Shown here: one piece after another, positions 33,511-46,190 of the stretch
Position numbering within the stretch: the first letter of the stretch is position 1
How the letters are laid out: the number at the start of each line of letters is the position of its first letter
Assembly: GCA_050084515.1 (NCBI GenBank)
Contig: CM114271.1
Span: 16,492,001 to 16,556,000, forward strand
Origin: Blasia pusilla
Taxonomy: Eukaryota > Marchantiophyta > Marchantiopsida > Blasiales
Reading direction: 5' to 3'
Length of the DNA: 64,000 nt
Notes under the pieces: generated by a model
Told to the model about the DNA's origin: nothing
What the model saw: only the letters and a program-made list of their open reading frames with translations
Database searches by the model: none
Translations under genes and position numbers: made by a program

Positions 33511-36112
33511 GCCCCTAAACCCGATCTCGGCCTCGGGCAGAACGCGCCTCCCTCCGTATTCGTGGCCCTTGGCGAGGAATGAGGAGGTCGGGCTCGCCTC
33601 GGACGCTCCTCACTTTCCCCTCGCATCTTTACTATCTCCTGCCCCATTCGGTGCCTCACCTTGCTCGCTCGCGGCTGTTTTTGCTCCTCGCTACCTCGCC
33701 TCCGACGCCTTGCTACTGCCTTTTCACTCACGGTTGCCTCGCCTTGCAGCTGCCTTTCTTCGTGGCTATTTTTGCTCATGGCTGCCTCGCCTCGTTGTTG
33801 CCTTTTTCTCATGGCTACCTTGCCTTGTTGCTGCCTCTTTGCTTGCGACTGCCTTGCCTTGCTACAGTCTTGCCTCACTCATAGTCGCCTTGCTCCCGGC
33901 TGCTCTATCCAACCTTGGTTGGCGCCCCGCTCTTGGCTATTCGACCCTTCCTTGCTTTCCTAATGCTCGAGGTTGTGGGACCCGCCGTGATAACGTTTGG
34001 GCATGTATGTCGAGCTACAGCCGGCGGCGGCTTGACCTGGGCTTGGTTGTTTTGGACTCTTGTTGTGCTTTTGGGTTTTGGTCTGGGTCACTTCCCTTTG
34101 GCATCACCTTGCTCCACTCTGCCTTTGAATTTTGCCTTCTGAGACAGCCGTGAGCTCTGGATCTCGCTACGGATCTTGGCCTCTTGCTTCACTTGCATCT
34201 GGCATCCTTAGACAATTGTGAGCTCTAGATCTCGCTCTGGATCTCGCTTAAGATCTTGCTCCATATTTTGGCCTCTTTCTTCTCCGAGGCCTTCGTCTTG
34301 CCATGGTTGCATTATTGCTTGCTCAGATGGCGCTAGCCCGCTGCTGCTCGCCTTGGACGTTGTGCTCGTGTTGTTGCGTGAAATCGCACTCACCATTTGC
34401 ACCTCCTGTTGCTTGTATTTGAGCATTTGCTCACTTGGTGTAGTAGCCCCGCGGCTTTTTTCTCTTCTCTTCACTTGATGCAAGAGTCCGTATTTGAGCA
34501 TTTGCTCACTTGGTGTAGTAGCCCCACGGCTTTTTTCTCTTCTCTTCACTCGATGCAAGAGTCCCGCATCATACTTTTTGGACTTGGGCTCTTAGGCTTT
34601 TAATGTTTTTGTTGTATTTCGTACAGGCCTTGGGAGATTTTTTTCTATATGGTATGGGTTTGTTGTTGTGGGATGGCACTCTAGACTTTGATGCCAATGT
34701 CTCCTTGCAATCTGGGCTTGGAAATGCCTCTCACACAACCCAATGAGTGGGTCGGAAGAGAAAGCGTTGGGTGGGTTGGAAGAATGCAGGTCTGCATGGT
34801 TGATGGGCAGAGTTGGGATATTCCTACCCGCCGAGTAGAATCTAGTGGGGTGGTCGAGTGCATTGTGGGGGCGGGGATCACAACTTCTTTAGAGTGCAGA
34901 GAAGAAGCATGATATGAAAGCAGATAGATTACATATAGTGCAAGCTTTACATCATACACCTTACATTGTAATTTTGAAGGCAACATTGATATGCATTGAT
35001 CTTTTTCTCTTCACAACTACCCTGGGACGCAAATTTTGCCTATATATGTTCGTACTTCTAGATGATTCCTCTTGAAGGTGCTCTTCACACGTACCCTTCA
35101 TATCTTGGAGGCTTTTGACACGTTCTGGGATGTACTCTTATGAGCTTTCAGTGTGTTGTCTCTTGTTGCTTTCCTTGTGATCCTTATTCATAAATCGCTT
35201 TGATTTAGCCCTCCGTCCATACTCGAGCGATTGGACATGCATCTTTTGGCCGCTGTCTCGCTCAGTCAAGGGAGGTTCTAAGGAGGGAATTGAATCCCTT
35301 TTCGCGTCGCCAAAGTCGGGTTCGCTGTCGTAACCCAACTTAGTCCCCCATTATGGGATGACTCAGCTTTCAACTTTTGGACTCGACTCCAACATGATCG
35401 CATCTTTGTGTGTGATCGAAGACCACGACTATCTATTTGAAGGTTTAGTATCCGCAAGTTTAACCCCATAGAATTTTTTTAGAGCTACACGGGTGAGTTA
35501 TTTTGTTTCCCTTTGCTTGTGTCGACTTCATAGTTGTACGCCTTATGGTCATAGTTCACCTTTTTCTACGCAGCTCGGTACAATGAAGTAAGTTAGTTCC
35601 TTTCCTGTTTTGCAGGTTTGTAGATTGAGAAAGCTAAAGGAGAGTTGCAAAAGTGTGGAAAAGTTGAATGAGAGCAGTAGAAGTGGGGATTGAATAGAAC
35701 GAGATAGGAACTTACGATGTCGATTGGTATCTAGTCCTTTCTTCCAATATAGACTTGCAAACATGTAAAAACTCCATGAATATTAAGTAGATTATGGGTG
35801 TAACCCCTGCACAACTTAAGAGTTGCATCTAGCAAAAAAGTGTAGCTCTCATTAGTATGAAGCGTCTAAACAAAAGTGTAGCTATGAATAGTATGAAGCG
35901 TCTAAACAATGCACCACTGCACATTTGTATGCCATATTCATGTTGCAATAGAAACATGGAAGTCCAAGCCTAAACCTCTTCATAATGTGATGCGACAATG
36001 TTTTGAGAATGAAAACTCTTTAAATAGTACATTTTTCAAAACCCCCTAACTCTAAATTCAAATAAGATCTGGACACGTTTGAAATCTCAATTGTCTATCA
36101 CCACTCCATAAT
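33511..36112. other. No recognisable gene; C/T-rich part and tandem repeats
   Basis: 33550-34150 is C/T-rich on the plus strand (GCCTCGCCTTGCTxCTGCC-like words) and gives long but low-complexity ORFs. A 75-bp in-frame duplication lies at 34415-34564. The rest, to 36112, has only short ORFs without recognisable families. Confidence 0.5.
34415..34564 (+). repeat. 75-bp tandem duplication
   Basis: Two units (34415-34489 and 34490-34564) differ at only a few positions. Because 75 is a multiple of three, the minus-strand ORF 34558-34208 reads the unit twice as a 25-residue repeat containing VKRREKSRGATTPSEQMLKY. Confidence 0.85.
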
Positions 36113-36226
36113 TTGATGTTAATTGCAAAACGGAAAAATGGCTTAAGGTTAATGGGAAAACGACACGATTTGGTGTTAATTGAAAAACGGAAAAATGGCT
36201 TAAGGTTAATGGGAAAAAGTGTTGAT
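36113..36226 (+). repeat. 57-bp tandem duplication
   Basis: The word GTTAATTG(C/A)AAAACGG recurs with a 57-bp period at 36118 and 36175, and AAAATGGCTTAAGGTTAATG follows in both units. Confidence 0.8.
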
Positions 36227-36485
36227 TAAGATTAGTGGCAAAACTCTATGTACGGAAACCAAAACACGTGTTTACTCTAAAATTCGATCCAAGAACTATG
36301 TATATGTGAACGACACGTGTCGTGCAAGGAGCATCAGTTGAGGTACACATGTTGTGCATTGGGCCTCTCTAAGTGGACATGTGTCATGCCGGGAAACCTT
36401 TATAGAAGACCGTGAACTCTTTTAATAGTATAGATATAGATATAGCACACAAATATGAAAAATGGCCACAACTTAAACTGCTAGT

Positions 36486-36487
<2 letters not shown>

Positions 36488-36528
<41 letters not shown>
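36488..36528. repeat. (TA)n microsatellite
   Basis: An uninterrupted alternating AT run of about 41 bp. Confidence 0.95.
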
Positions 36529-36531
<3 letters not shown>

Positions 36532-37002
36532 TAATTGGGGACCCCATATGCATACTACGACAAGATAGTGAGAAAAAAGGACAAAATAGGCAACATATTT
36601 GAATTTTGTTGTTTGAGCCATAGTAGATGGGTAGAAATAGATAGGGATAGAGAAAATGGATAGGGATTTGAGAGGAATAGAAAGAAAAAAATCATCAAAT
36701 AAGAATTTATTTAATATTATAAGGGGTGATTATAAATATTGATACATGAATTGCTTCGGTTGCAACAAGATTCATTGTGTAGTTGTGCCCCACTACTCTC
36801 CATTTGACTTGATACCTATTGAATTGGCTCAACCATAGTGGCGTCCATCCTATCCAGTAAGCAACGTCTATTTTCATGGGATGCCATCTTCTAAGGGAAA
36901 AAATAGATTAGAAAAAAACCAGAATTGGAATATTAATGCAAATTATTGCTGGCCAAAAGGTCATTAAGAGCAAATTTCCCTCATATACGGAGATGATTGA
37001 TG

Positions 37003-37003
<1 letters not shown>
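36529..37003. other. No recognisable gene
   Basis: AT-rich sequence between the two (TA)n runs, with nothing recognised. Confidence 0.5.

Positions 37004-37071
<68 letters not shown>
37004..37071. repeat. (TA)n microsatellite
   Basis: An uninterrupted alternating AT run of about 68 bp. It creates a meaningless Ile/Tyr ORF. Confidence 0.95.
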
Positions 37072-37074
<3 letters not shown>

Positions 37075-37479
37075 TCTAGAAAGCATAACGTAAACCAACA
37101 CAAGTGTGAATTCTCATTTGATTATGACAAGGAAATTTCCATGAATTGTAATGCCCTGAACTTTATGCCCAAACATAGCATACCCAATTGTGAAGGGGAA
37201 CAATCCCTTCTAGAACTTGTTGTACCATCTATTTCTCAAACTTGCATAGTTTGTCCGCCTGACTTTCATAAGTTGCTCGCTTGATAAAATTTTTACAAAA
37301 ATTTCTTATAGTATGTTAGCATTATATACTACATTATGTACAATTGTTACATAGTCATTTTCATCATGACCTTTAAGATCAATATTGGATATCAAGAGAA
37401 TCTTACATCCAGGAGCAAGCAAGGACAATTGATGAAAGCTTGTATCTTCAAGCCATATATGAAAATACGGTTATAATTT

Positions 37480-37767
37480 GGTTGGATAACGACAAGTCAT
37501 GATGAATCTTGTCAAAGTCTTTCTTAATATCAATTTGTACGAGCCAAGTCAATGCCATCCATGAGTAACGGAGGTCTCGGAGGTCTTTATGAGTACAATA
37601 CCAACCTCTCTAGAAAAGCATCGTTGTGCAACCAAATTAAGAAGATCAATGCATGAACGATAAGAGGAGACTATTTGAGTGTCATAAGTGATGAAATCAA
37701 TGGCTTTATCTTCCTCAACAAAAAAATGCACCCAAAAGTGCATAAATATCATCATGTTGTGGAACAT
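37480..37767 (-). pseudogene. Possible LINE reverse transcriptase relic
   Basis: The minus strand reads AIDFITYDTQIVSSYRSC and, after a frameshift, QIDIKKDFDKIHHD. This resembles the LINE RT segment that ends in a (D/K)F(E/K)KAFDKV-type motif. The match is short and frameshifted, so it could be coincidence. Confidence 0.3.
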
Positions 37768-39059
37768 GTTCTTTGCTATCCATTAAAAATTGCAAAAGTA
37801 GAGTATCAACATAATGCTACAATGGCAAAGTAACTATATATGTCTCAACACTCTAGAATAGTGGAGAGAATGATATATGAAAAAGCTTACAAAAAGGAGT
37901 CCCATTATGTTCGCAAATTGGTAGCAATTGACATAAATCATCAATAAGAAAGATAAGCTTTGTGAAAAATAGTTGCAATGTGGAGAGGATGATGCCTTAT
38001 TTCTTCTTGTTGCAATTATATGTAGCAAGTGAGGTGTGGGCATGCTCCACTCATCAATGAAAACTACATGGGCGTTTTGTTATGAGTTATATTGGTTTGA
38101 TGCAATATGCATTAATTAAAAATATCCCTTTATGGGAATCCTAAAAGTTGAACGTAGGGTTGTCGCCTCAATGTGAAGTCTTACTGTAGCTATCCCAATG
38201 GTGGCGTCATGATGTATTTCACTAACTTTGATGGCCATTACTTTCTCATAAATGTTATGGAAAACATTTTCCCATAGCCTAGAGCTTTGAAGATGTGGAC
38301 AAGACCATGCCTTCTATCCTTGAGGGCTTCAAACATATGTGCATGATTATGCTATAGATTTAGAAATGCAAAATAGAGGTCCTTCCTTTAATATAGGTTA
38401 ATTGGTATTATGTTGTGTTAGGTTACTATATGGAAAAATTAATGACAATAGGTTGCATGCAATGCAAGTAGTGGATCTAAGATGACTAATACTTTGCCTA
38501 ATACCTTAGCTGTGTGGACATGACTCCAATAATTTTTAGTACATGCTTCCATAAAATTTCCCCAATGTATTCATTATAAGTCTATTAGTGACACTTCCCC
38601 TTATAAGCACATTCATCTACTTATGTCCAATCCTCTAATTTTGATGACATTATTTCTTATTCTAATCCAAAAGTAATGTTATGTAGTCGAACGTTGTAGA
38701 AGAAGTCATTCCACTCGTGCAATGGGTGGAACTCATTGTAGTGAACAACTCTTTGGGTCCTATATACTAGGCTACCAAGAAAGTCTATGCCAACAAACCG
38801 ACTTTTATTTGTAAGGTGGGATTCCAACTCATGTCTCCCAAAGTAATATACAAAAGTAAGATCAAATGATGATTAAGGGTCGTGGGAGTATAATACAATA
38901 GGATGTATGCAAAGTACAAATGAATTCCCTTATAAACTTGTATGTATATGTGGAGCACTTGAGTCCACATAACTTACTGATTGAGATTGGTATATAATAG
39001 CTATCGATAGCTTTAGATGAAACTACCCTATTTAGAACTTTACCACATATGATACGTTA
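37768..39059. other. AT-rich sequence without recognisable genes
   Basis: Only short ORFs with no recognised families. It probably consists of decayed transposon sequence. Confidence 0.5.
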
Positions 39060-39320
39060 TCATATTTTATCAAGTCCTTCAAGGCCAAGGGCCTTTGTAG
39101 ACTTTGTGTTGATATCTAATGCACATCTTGGCTTAGATTTGAGTGTGTACATAATAAGATAATAAGACCAATCAATGTTTGTCACACGCTCTATATTCAT
39201 GTGTGCTCCCCACAATAGGAGAATCAAGGAGTGGTATGGAATTACATTTCTATGTTCTATACCTAGCATGTAATACTTCCACCTCATTGTGGTAGCATCA
39301 ATTGAAGGTTGCACTTCCAT
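39060..39320 (-). pseudogene. Possible Helitron Rep-region relic
   Basis: The 86-codon minus frame reads EHRNVIPYHSLILLLWGAH then MNIERVTNIDWSYYLIMYT. This resembles the Helitron stretch with (N/D)RWVVPYN...LL...(A/C)HINVE and the following KYLFKYVYKG. It lies upstream (minus strand) of the helicase relic at 28-31 kb. It could therefore be the missing N-terminal part separated by insertions, or a different element. Confidence 0.4.
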
Positions 39321-42300
39321 GTTTATGTCTATTGTAAAACCTAGCTTAGATAATGGAGTATGGGTTCTATTCTTCTAAACTACGCATACGCCTTGCTTGC
39401 ACTTGTGTAACTACTTTGAAACTACATAGTTGTGGAGTCATGGCTTGACAAAGGGATCACTCACTTAGCGAGGCAGGGATTGTGGTATGTAATGGAAAAT
39501 TTTAGATGTAACCATGTCTTATGGATTAAATCCAGACGATCATATGGTAGTCCAAGCTGCCATTTCCCCATAGATCATATGTGAGTAGTTCTCGCTTTAT
39601 ATTTCCAAAATATTTAAGGCCACCAAGTATGCAAGAATGCATGCAATCATATATGGAAAAACATTGCACACTCTACAAGAGCATCTTTTCATGTGAAGGC
39701 AAGATGGTTTTTGTAAGATATATTCTATGTCAATTACCTTAGGCCATTTTGTGTTTGAGATTTTTACTGAGGTTAGGGCCAAAAGAAAATGTGGTATTCC
39801 CCACTTCCTCGCTATAGTTGTCAAGTCTTGCAAATATCTTCAATTCCAAGCAAGAATTCATGGGATTTGGTTGCTAATAGAGTGCTTGCCAAGTTTTTCC
39901 TACAAGTTCTTGTATAATAATTTTGGGTTTTCTCTTAAGCATGTCTAAGTTGCAATCCAAAACATATACAGAGCCTTGTAGGAGATGCAAAAGCAATGGA
40001 CCGCCTAAGCTGAAGCATTATCATGGAGTAAGGCTTGGAGAGTATAAACACACTAAAGAGTTGCTTTGTGCATTGCCATAGATATCCATTGAAAGATCCA
40101 CTCCCAACATAATACCCATATAAGTAGGGAAAAGAAATGAGAAATAAAAAATAAGTTGACTATGTGATGATACAAAATATGATACTTTGGGGTAAACAAA
40201 AGTTGTTAAGGGATGTACTATTGTTATTATTCAGAAATTTTGTGGACAAACTTTATTAAAAATAACAGAAGTCGTCAAAAAATAAAATAAACATTTATAT
40301 TCTAAACTATTAAAGAATGTTGAAATAGGAATTGTTTTTAGGGTGTAACTTTATCATGAGATGTCAGATGAGAATACTTCTTTGGCTTTACGAAAGAAGC
40401 GCCAAAGGCCGAAAATGGATCGTAGCTAGATTTTTGATAGCGAGTTTCTTATGAATTTGTGACATAAGTTACTCTTTTTTTTAGATAAAATAATCCACTA
40501 TTAAAGACTTACGATATTTGTCTCCTTTGCATGTGTATGTGATAGTGGACATCTTGCAATATATTAAGATCACTACCCTAAGGATCAAAACTCATGATGT
40601 CCTTTTTCTTGTGATGCTTCAATAATTTGCTCAAAAAATAGTGATGGAAAAATCACTAGACCTATGGTTGGGTTGGGAAGGTCATTGAGAGCTAGGTAGT
40701 TTTTATAGAGGGGATTTATCTTTAGCTTAACAAATGACACTTTCTTGACTATTGTGTAGAAGAAATTATTATTCATCCCCTCATCACCATGGCTATTCCA
40801 GCTTATTAGAAGATTGTTAAGTAAAGATGTCACACAAAAATATCCTTTGTGAAATCCATTATATTTTTTAATGGATATCAATGTGGGGATCAATAATGGA
40901 TAGTAGTTGTAGATAAACTGAATCAACTTCAAGAATGTCACGTATATGAGATGGTGTTATATATACTTTTGCTTTGTGCACAACCTACCCAACCACCACT
41001 AGTTATATATATGGAATGTTCATGGACGGTAAAATTTTGATCTTCATTTGACCATAGCATAGCGTATAAAGAGGATATATTCTTGTTGACAAATTGACAT
41101 TCTTGTCATAGATGACTTATTTCCATCACTAAAATAATAGAGTATCTCTTAATATCCACAACATTGCATTTGCTTTATTATCGTGGAGCAATAAAATTTC
41201 CAACCAAACAGAAGTCTCCCATCCACCAACCAATGTTGGATCAAAAGATTTGACCTGATACCTTCTAGAGGAACCAATAAATATCTTGCACATTATCCGT
41301 ATATAATGAATGGATTAATCCATCAATCAATGTGCTTCCACAAAATTAAGCCTACAATGTAAGCATACCATACGGAAAACAAATATCACAATATTGGTGG
41401 GTTGGTATGGATGTTATCTGTTATATCCCAATTTCACTAAGTCAAGTTATAGTCACCGAATGGCACTACAATAATATCATGAGCTCTTTGCATAATTGCA
41501 AAGTTCTTTGAATGAGAATATGAGAACGTGTCATAAAATTTGTATGGATGTTGGACAATATCACATGGAGATTTCATATTATCAATTTGGCTAGCATGTA
41601 TCATTGGGTTAAAGCACTGGCTAAAGATGGAACGTGCCATACATTTTCCCATTTGTAGTTGACACGCATGTTGCAAAAAACTAGCAAGAAACATGCCATG
41701 TATTAAATATGGAAAAGTTCTATTGGCTATCTATATCCTAAGTATAAAATCCCTAATAGGCTTTGTACATATTAAAAATTTCATATAACGCATTGTCCAG
41801 TGCATCACTTTGATCACATGCTTAAATCGAGCCATAGTATTATTTTTTCTACATCTTCGGATATCTCACAAGCTATAAAATGCAATCATTTTTCTATACA
41901 ACTATGCACATTTGTTGCATCTAGCAAAGGACTGATTACCATCAATCAGACCGAAGGTATCATGTAAGGAATGGATTCAAGCAACATTAACCATGCATTT
42001 TACAATCATAGCAACTTGGTGCTCATAAACAAGGCATGCACACAATAACTTACATTAAAAAAACTTAAGTGTGAGAGTGCAGTATTATCACCCACTTGAC
42101 TCCTTCAACACCTCAACAAAGTGTTCTATGACCCGAGTATCTGCAATATCATATGACACTCATGAACATGCAATCCAACAATAAAAAATAATCAATGTGC
42201 TTGAGTAAATATTTGACCTAAACAAAGGAACGCATGTAGAAATACATTGAACTCATAAGCTTTCACATAATATGTAGATATGTCAGCTCGTATCATCCTA

Positions 42301-43325
42301 CATAGATTGGAAGGCAAACTAAATGTCTCCCACTTCTTCGGCCTGTCTATCCTTAATTTCTTATTTTGATTGTTCTTAATCAATTGCTGCATACACTCCC
42401 TCCCCAACTATTTATGAAATTTTCATCTTTATATTTGAAGTCTTTTAAGCATCCATATACTTAATTTCCAAATCATTGGCCACCTTATTTTATTGCATTA
42501 CGGCCAAATAGTTCTGGCATGTATTTTGTAAGACACATCTCCTATTTTTAGTTGAATCATTTTCCCATCATTCCATTTCTACACTCCACCTCTTGCTTGA
42601 GATAAACAACCAAATTATCTTGCAATTGTTCATAACATTTGTGCTTGCCTATTATATTTTTCATGGTGTCGATCGGCTAAAGTAGGCTACATATATGCCA
42701 AACTCACCATGAAGACCAACCCACATAAAAGCACTATAGAAAAGTTTCACAGTTCACAAACAAGACATCACCACTAAGGAATTATGCTACTGTGTTTACA
42801 AAGAAATACGCAACTTAAATAGCGTGACTCTCATAGCCAAACGTACGCCAAGGTGGAACATCAAAAATCTATTGGGCTAATTCTAGGATGGTTGCCCCTT
42901 GGAGAGGTCTCTTGGAGGAGATATGAGATGTGAGACACATACAAGATTAAGTGTTTCACGTGTTATGGTCGTAACTTGAGAATCCTGAATCGAATGTGAA
43001 CCAAGACTCGAGAGGAGGCTAGTTTAGAAAGAGTGGGTTGGCAAGGAGGATGAGACCATAATTGGAGCTGGACTAGCCTTTGGGGTTGCACTCTGTTTTG
43101 GGTCATAAGGTTCAGACCCAAGATGCGTTTGGGATGAATAAGGTGGTATAGGGAAGCTTATGCAAGGCTAGTTCTATCTCAAGAAAGATCTAGACAAACA
43201 CATGAACAGAGGTCAAGATATCACTTGGAAACTTTTAGAAGGACAGTTGGATTGAGGGCCAAAAGGAGCGGCCCGAGGGGTCTTTCCCAAAGATAAGGAG
43301 AGGTTGCAGTCGCAGTAAGTAAGAA
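39321..43325. other. AT-rich sequence without recognisable genes
   Basis: Four kilobases with only short ORFs. None (for example minus 40941-40585, 41694-41437 and 42407-42192) resembles a family I know. The part from 42850 to 43320 is less AT-rich and borders the copia relic. It includes AAGATCTAGACAAACA at about 43187, shared with the inverted repeats at 3216-3572. Confidence 0.5.
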
Positions 43326-44563
43326 ATGGAGATTACATCACATGGACGTCAAGAACGCCTTCTTGAATGGAGGTCTATACGAGGAGGTATATATGACTCA
43401 ACCACCTCGATACGAGCATCCCAAGTTTCCATTTCGCGTATGCAGGTTAAAGAAAGCTCTATACAAGCTCAAACAAGCTCCAAGAGCTTGGTATGGCAAG
43501 ATTACATACGTCCTACAAGAGCTGGGTTTTAGGATATGTGATTCTGACTCCTCGTTATATGTCTTGAGAGGACAAGATCATACAATTATCATTATATTGT
43601 ATGTTGACGATTTGTTGATTATTGGGAGTACTGAAGAAATGGTACAACAAGTCAAGCTTAAGTTACAAGGAGAATTTGATGTGAAGGACTTGGGAGAACT
43701 CAAGTACTTCCTTGGTATTGAGTTTATCAAGGTTGGAGAGAGCATGTGGTTACTACAACCACAATATGCTCTTCATATGCTTTCAAAATATGGTATGACG
43801 GCTTGTAAGCCAATCTCTATACCTTTGGACGAGAGCGTGAAGCTAAGAGTGGATGAAGGAGAACTGCTTGCAGATTCTAATATGTACATGCGCATGGTTG
43901 GAAGTTTGATCTATCTAACTATAACGAGACTAGATTTGAGCTATGCTGTTGGCCTAGTGAGCCAGTTTATGCAAGCACCTCGAAAACCTCACCTTGATGT
44001 TGTGAGGAGGATTATGCGATATGTGAAATTCTCTATTCAATTCAGGCTTCAATTTGAACCTTCTCTGAGTTTTTAATTACAGAGATTTACAGATGCTGAT
44101 TCGGTAGGAAGCGTGTCTGATCGACACTCCACATTTGGTTATTCATTTACTTTGGAAAGCGCAGCTATAAGTTGGGCTTCAAAGAAGCAACCTAGAGTTG
44201 CTTTACCTTCAACAGAGGCTGAATACAGAGGAGCAAACAATGCAGCATGTGAGGCGGCGTGGCTTCATCGATTACTTGTTGAGATTGGTATTAGTAACTT
44301 AGGACCTAGTGTAATATATGCAGGCAATATTAGTAGCATCAAGCTTGCTAGTAACCTTGTGTTTCATGCTCGTACAAAGCATGTTGAGGTACACTAACAT
44401 TTTATTAGAAAGAAAGTGCTTGCAGGAGAAATTGATCTTGTGTGTATAGGTACAGATTAGCAAATTGCTGACATCTTTACAAAGGCATTCTCTAGAGATA
44501 AGTTTGAGATGTTTAGAAAGGATTTAGGCATTAGAGATATCGATATGAGCTTGAGGGGGAGTA
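43326..44563 (+). pseudogene. Ty1/copia reverse transcriptase and RNase H, broken
   Basis: The frame 43342-44076 starts in the RT domain ([20 protein letters not shown]) and contains [13 protein letters not shown] and the catalytic [20 protein letters not shown] and [20 protein letters not shown] follow. After a TAA at 44074-44076, RNase H continues (TDADSVGSVSDR, SWASKKQPRVALPSTEAEY). Two more stops follow (44395-44397 and 44458-44460) before ADIFTKAFSRDKFE. Gag, protease and integrase are absent, so it is a 5'-truncated relic. A polypurine tract with five G (about 44552-44561) precedes the LTR. Confidence 0.92.
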
Positions 44564-44880
44564 TTGAAGATTGAGTTACAATCAAGCTAATGAGACATCT
44601 AAACTGCTGCATTTGGTATTCACACAAAGTAGGGAAGCTTAATCTTGGTTAGTCAGTTAAGTACGATTATCTTAACTAGTGTTAGTTAATCATAGTTAGT
44701 CTAACTTGAGACTATGGTTAAGGATAGGGTTAGGGTTGCTTGTACATACCATATATAATTGAGAAGAGGACCAGCCTCCACTCATTCTCTTATTGCAAAT
44801 TTCGTTCTCCATGGTGGTGTGTGTGTGTGAGAGCCCGTTTTCCACCAATTATGCTTGTTTAGCAGTTTTCCACATTCGTT
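44564..44880 (+). repeat. copia 3' LTR (start defined, end uncertain)
   Basis: The LTR probably begins TGAAGATTGAG just after the polypurine tract. A TATA-like CATATATAATTG lies at about 44749. A GTGTGTGTGTG run lies near 44817. The 3' end cannot be fixed without a second LTR and may extend to about 45110. Confidence 0.5.
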
Positions 44881-45340
44881 CCTTGTAACCGGTCTTTGCA
44901 CAAAGACTATCTTCACTTTTCTTTACAAAGAAGCTTTTTCTTAGTCTTCATTGACAGTCTTTAATTTCCGTTCTTATCGCGGTCTTTTCTTAGGAAGCAC
45001 CCGCGCTTATTCTTCTTACTTCTTTTCCTGTCTTTTACACCATTCTCACTCTTCCAAAACAACCCTTAATCTTCTAACATCTCTTGTCCTCTCATCAGAG
45101 TTCTATTAGTCACTATTCACACAATTTCGGTAAAGTAAGACTCTTTACTTGCGGTATTGAATCTTTAGTCCTTGCTCAAGGAAGACTCCTATACAAAACA
45201 TGCTCTTTCTGTCAAAATTTAAAAAACGTGGGCACTACATGGGCGTTGGAACATTTGTTTAAACACACATGTGAGAAGTAAAGGAAGCCAACAAGAAGGC
45301 CTACAAGGAAGGACTAAGAGGAAAATGGAGGCAATCAATG
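44881..45340. other. No recognisable gene
   Basis: C/T-rich sequence, possibly the end of the copia LTR followed by its flank. Nothing else is recognised. Confidence 0.4.
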
Positions 45341-46095
45341 TGATTACCTGTAGAATCTGACACGTTGGTAGACATTAGAAGTCAAGAAATGCTAGTGACG
45401 AAACAAGTGAAGAAAGATAATGAAAGAAAGGTAAGGCATTATCCTTCCATGCAACCTGTAGGAATCTGACAGGTTGCATGTCAAACGAAGGTTGATTATA
45501 AGAAGAACGTTAAGAAAGCCACTGAAAAATTGAAATAAGAACATAACATATATGTGAAAGCAAAGAAATGCAGGAAACTCTAAGGTTCCAATCAGACATT
45601 CAACCCATCAAAATTTGACAGGTTGCAAGACATGCTGAAAGAAAAATGAAACACCCATATGTTAGGAAGCATCCACGTTCCGTTCATTCAGACATGCAAC
45701 CCGTCGGAATCCGACAGGTTGCATCGCTTGCAACCTGTTAGAATCCGACACGTTGCATCGCTTGCAACCACTCAGAATCCGACAAGTTGCAAGGATTGTC
45801 TTAGTTTACGTTATCTTGCAATTTTCAAAATTTGACGGGTTGCAAGATGGTAGAACTAAAAATAAGATCAAACCAGAGTCTTTCAAAACCAAAAAGCTAA
45901 AAAAACAACTGCCACCCGTCGCGAGCTGCTACAACCGAATAGTAGAGTCCAAGAGAGCACACACACCACACCAAAAGAATAGAAGAACATCAAATGGGAA
46001 TTCGACGGGTTGAAGGTTGCAGTGAAAGTAGAGTTCCAAAAAGTAAGAAATGTTCAAGATATCTTCAGGCGACCTATCAATTTTTGACGGTTTGC
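45341..46095. repeat. Array of about nine short palindromic repeats
   Basis: Imperfect palindromes of about 29-31 bp recur at 45341-45368, 45449-45479, 45599-45627, 45694-45724, 45729-45756, 45763-45791, 45816-45844, 45992-46020 (right half) and 46069-46095. The best unit, 45694-45724, has 13-nt arms (GCAACCCGTCGGA and TCCGACAGGTTGC) with one mismatch around a single A. Units 4 to 6 are spaced by 34-35 bp. No conserved protein is encoded. Confidence 0.85.
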
Positions 46096-46102
46096 TAAAA
46101 TT

Positions 46103-46190
46103 TTTGAGATCCATAATCGGATCTCTAATTTTTAAAATGCTCATATTTTTATGGATTTTAAACATTAGAGATCCGATTATGGATCTCAAA
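46103..46190. repeat. Long hairpin with 27-bp perfect arms
   Basis: 46103-46129 (TTTGAGATCCATAATCGGAT and on) is the exact reverse complement of 46164-46190, with an AT-rich loop of 34 nt. Pairing continues imperfectly into the loop. Confidence 0.92.

Larger units (their letters stand above)
28086..36440 (-). mobile_element. Candidate Helitron, decayed
   Basis: A Helitron-type helicase pseudogene lies at 28250-30863. Beyond its 3' side on the minus strand is a 6-bp hairpin (28097-28114) followed by a TTAG-like end near 28086, resembling the hairpin plus CTRR terminus. A candidate 5' terminus (minus strand TCTATATCTATACTATTAAA, starting at 36440 after an A) closes a unit of about 8.35 kb. The middle (32.2-36.4 kb) has no helicase or Rep remnant and may be later insertions. 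The outer limits are inferred. Confidence 0.5.

Noticed and set aside
33467-34153. 228-codon plus-strand ORF
   Set aside because: It comes from C/T-rich, repetitive sequence with open frames in all three phases. The protein is low-complexity Leu/Cys/Ser.
36997-37284. 95-codon ORF starting with Ile/Tyr repeats
   Set aside because: It is translation of a (TA)n microsatellite and its flank.
45341-46095. CRISPR array
   Set aside because: The repeats are palindromic and partly regular, but they are degenerate and unevenly spaced. No cas genes are present, and the sequence is plant nuclear DNA.
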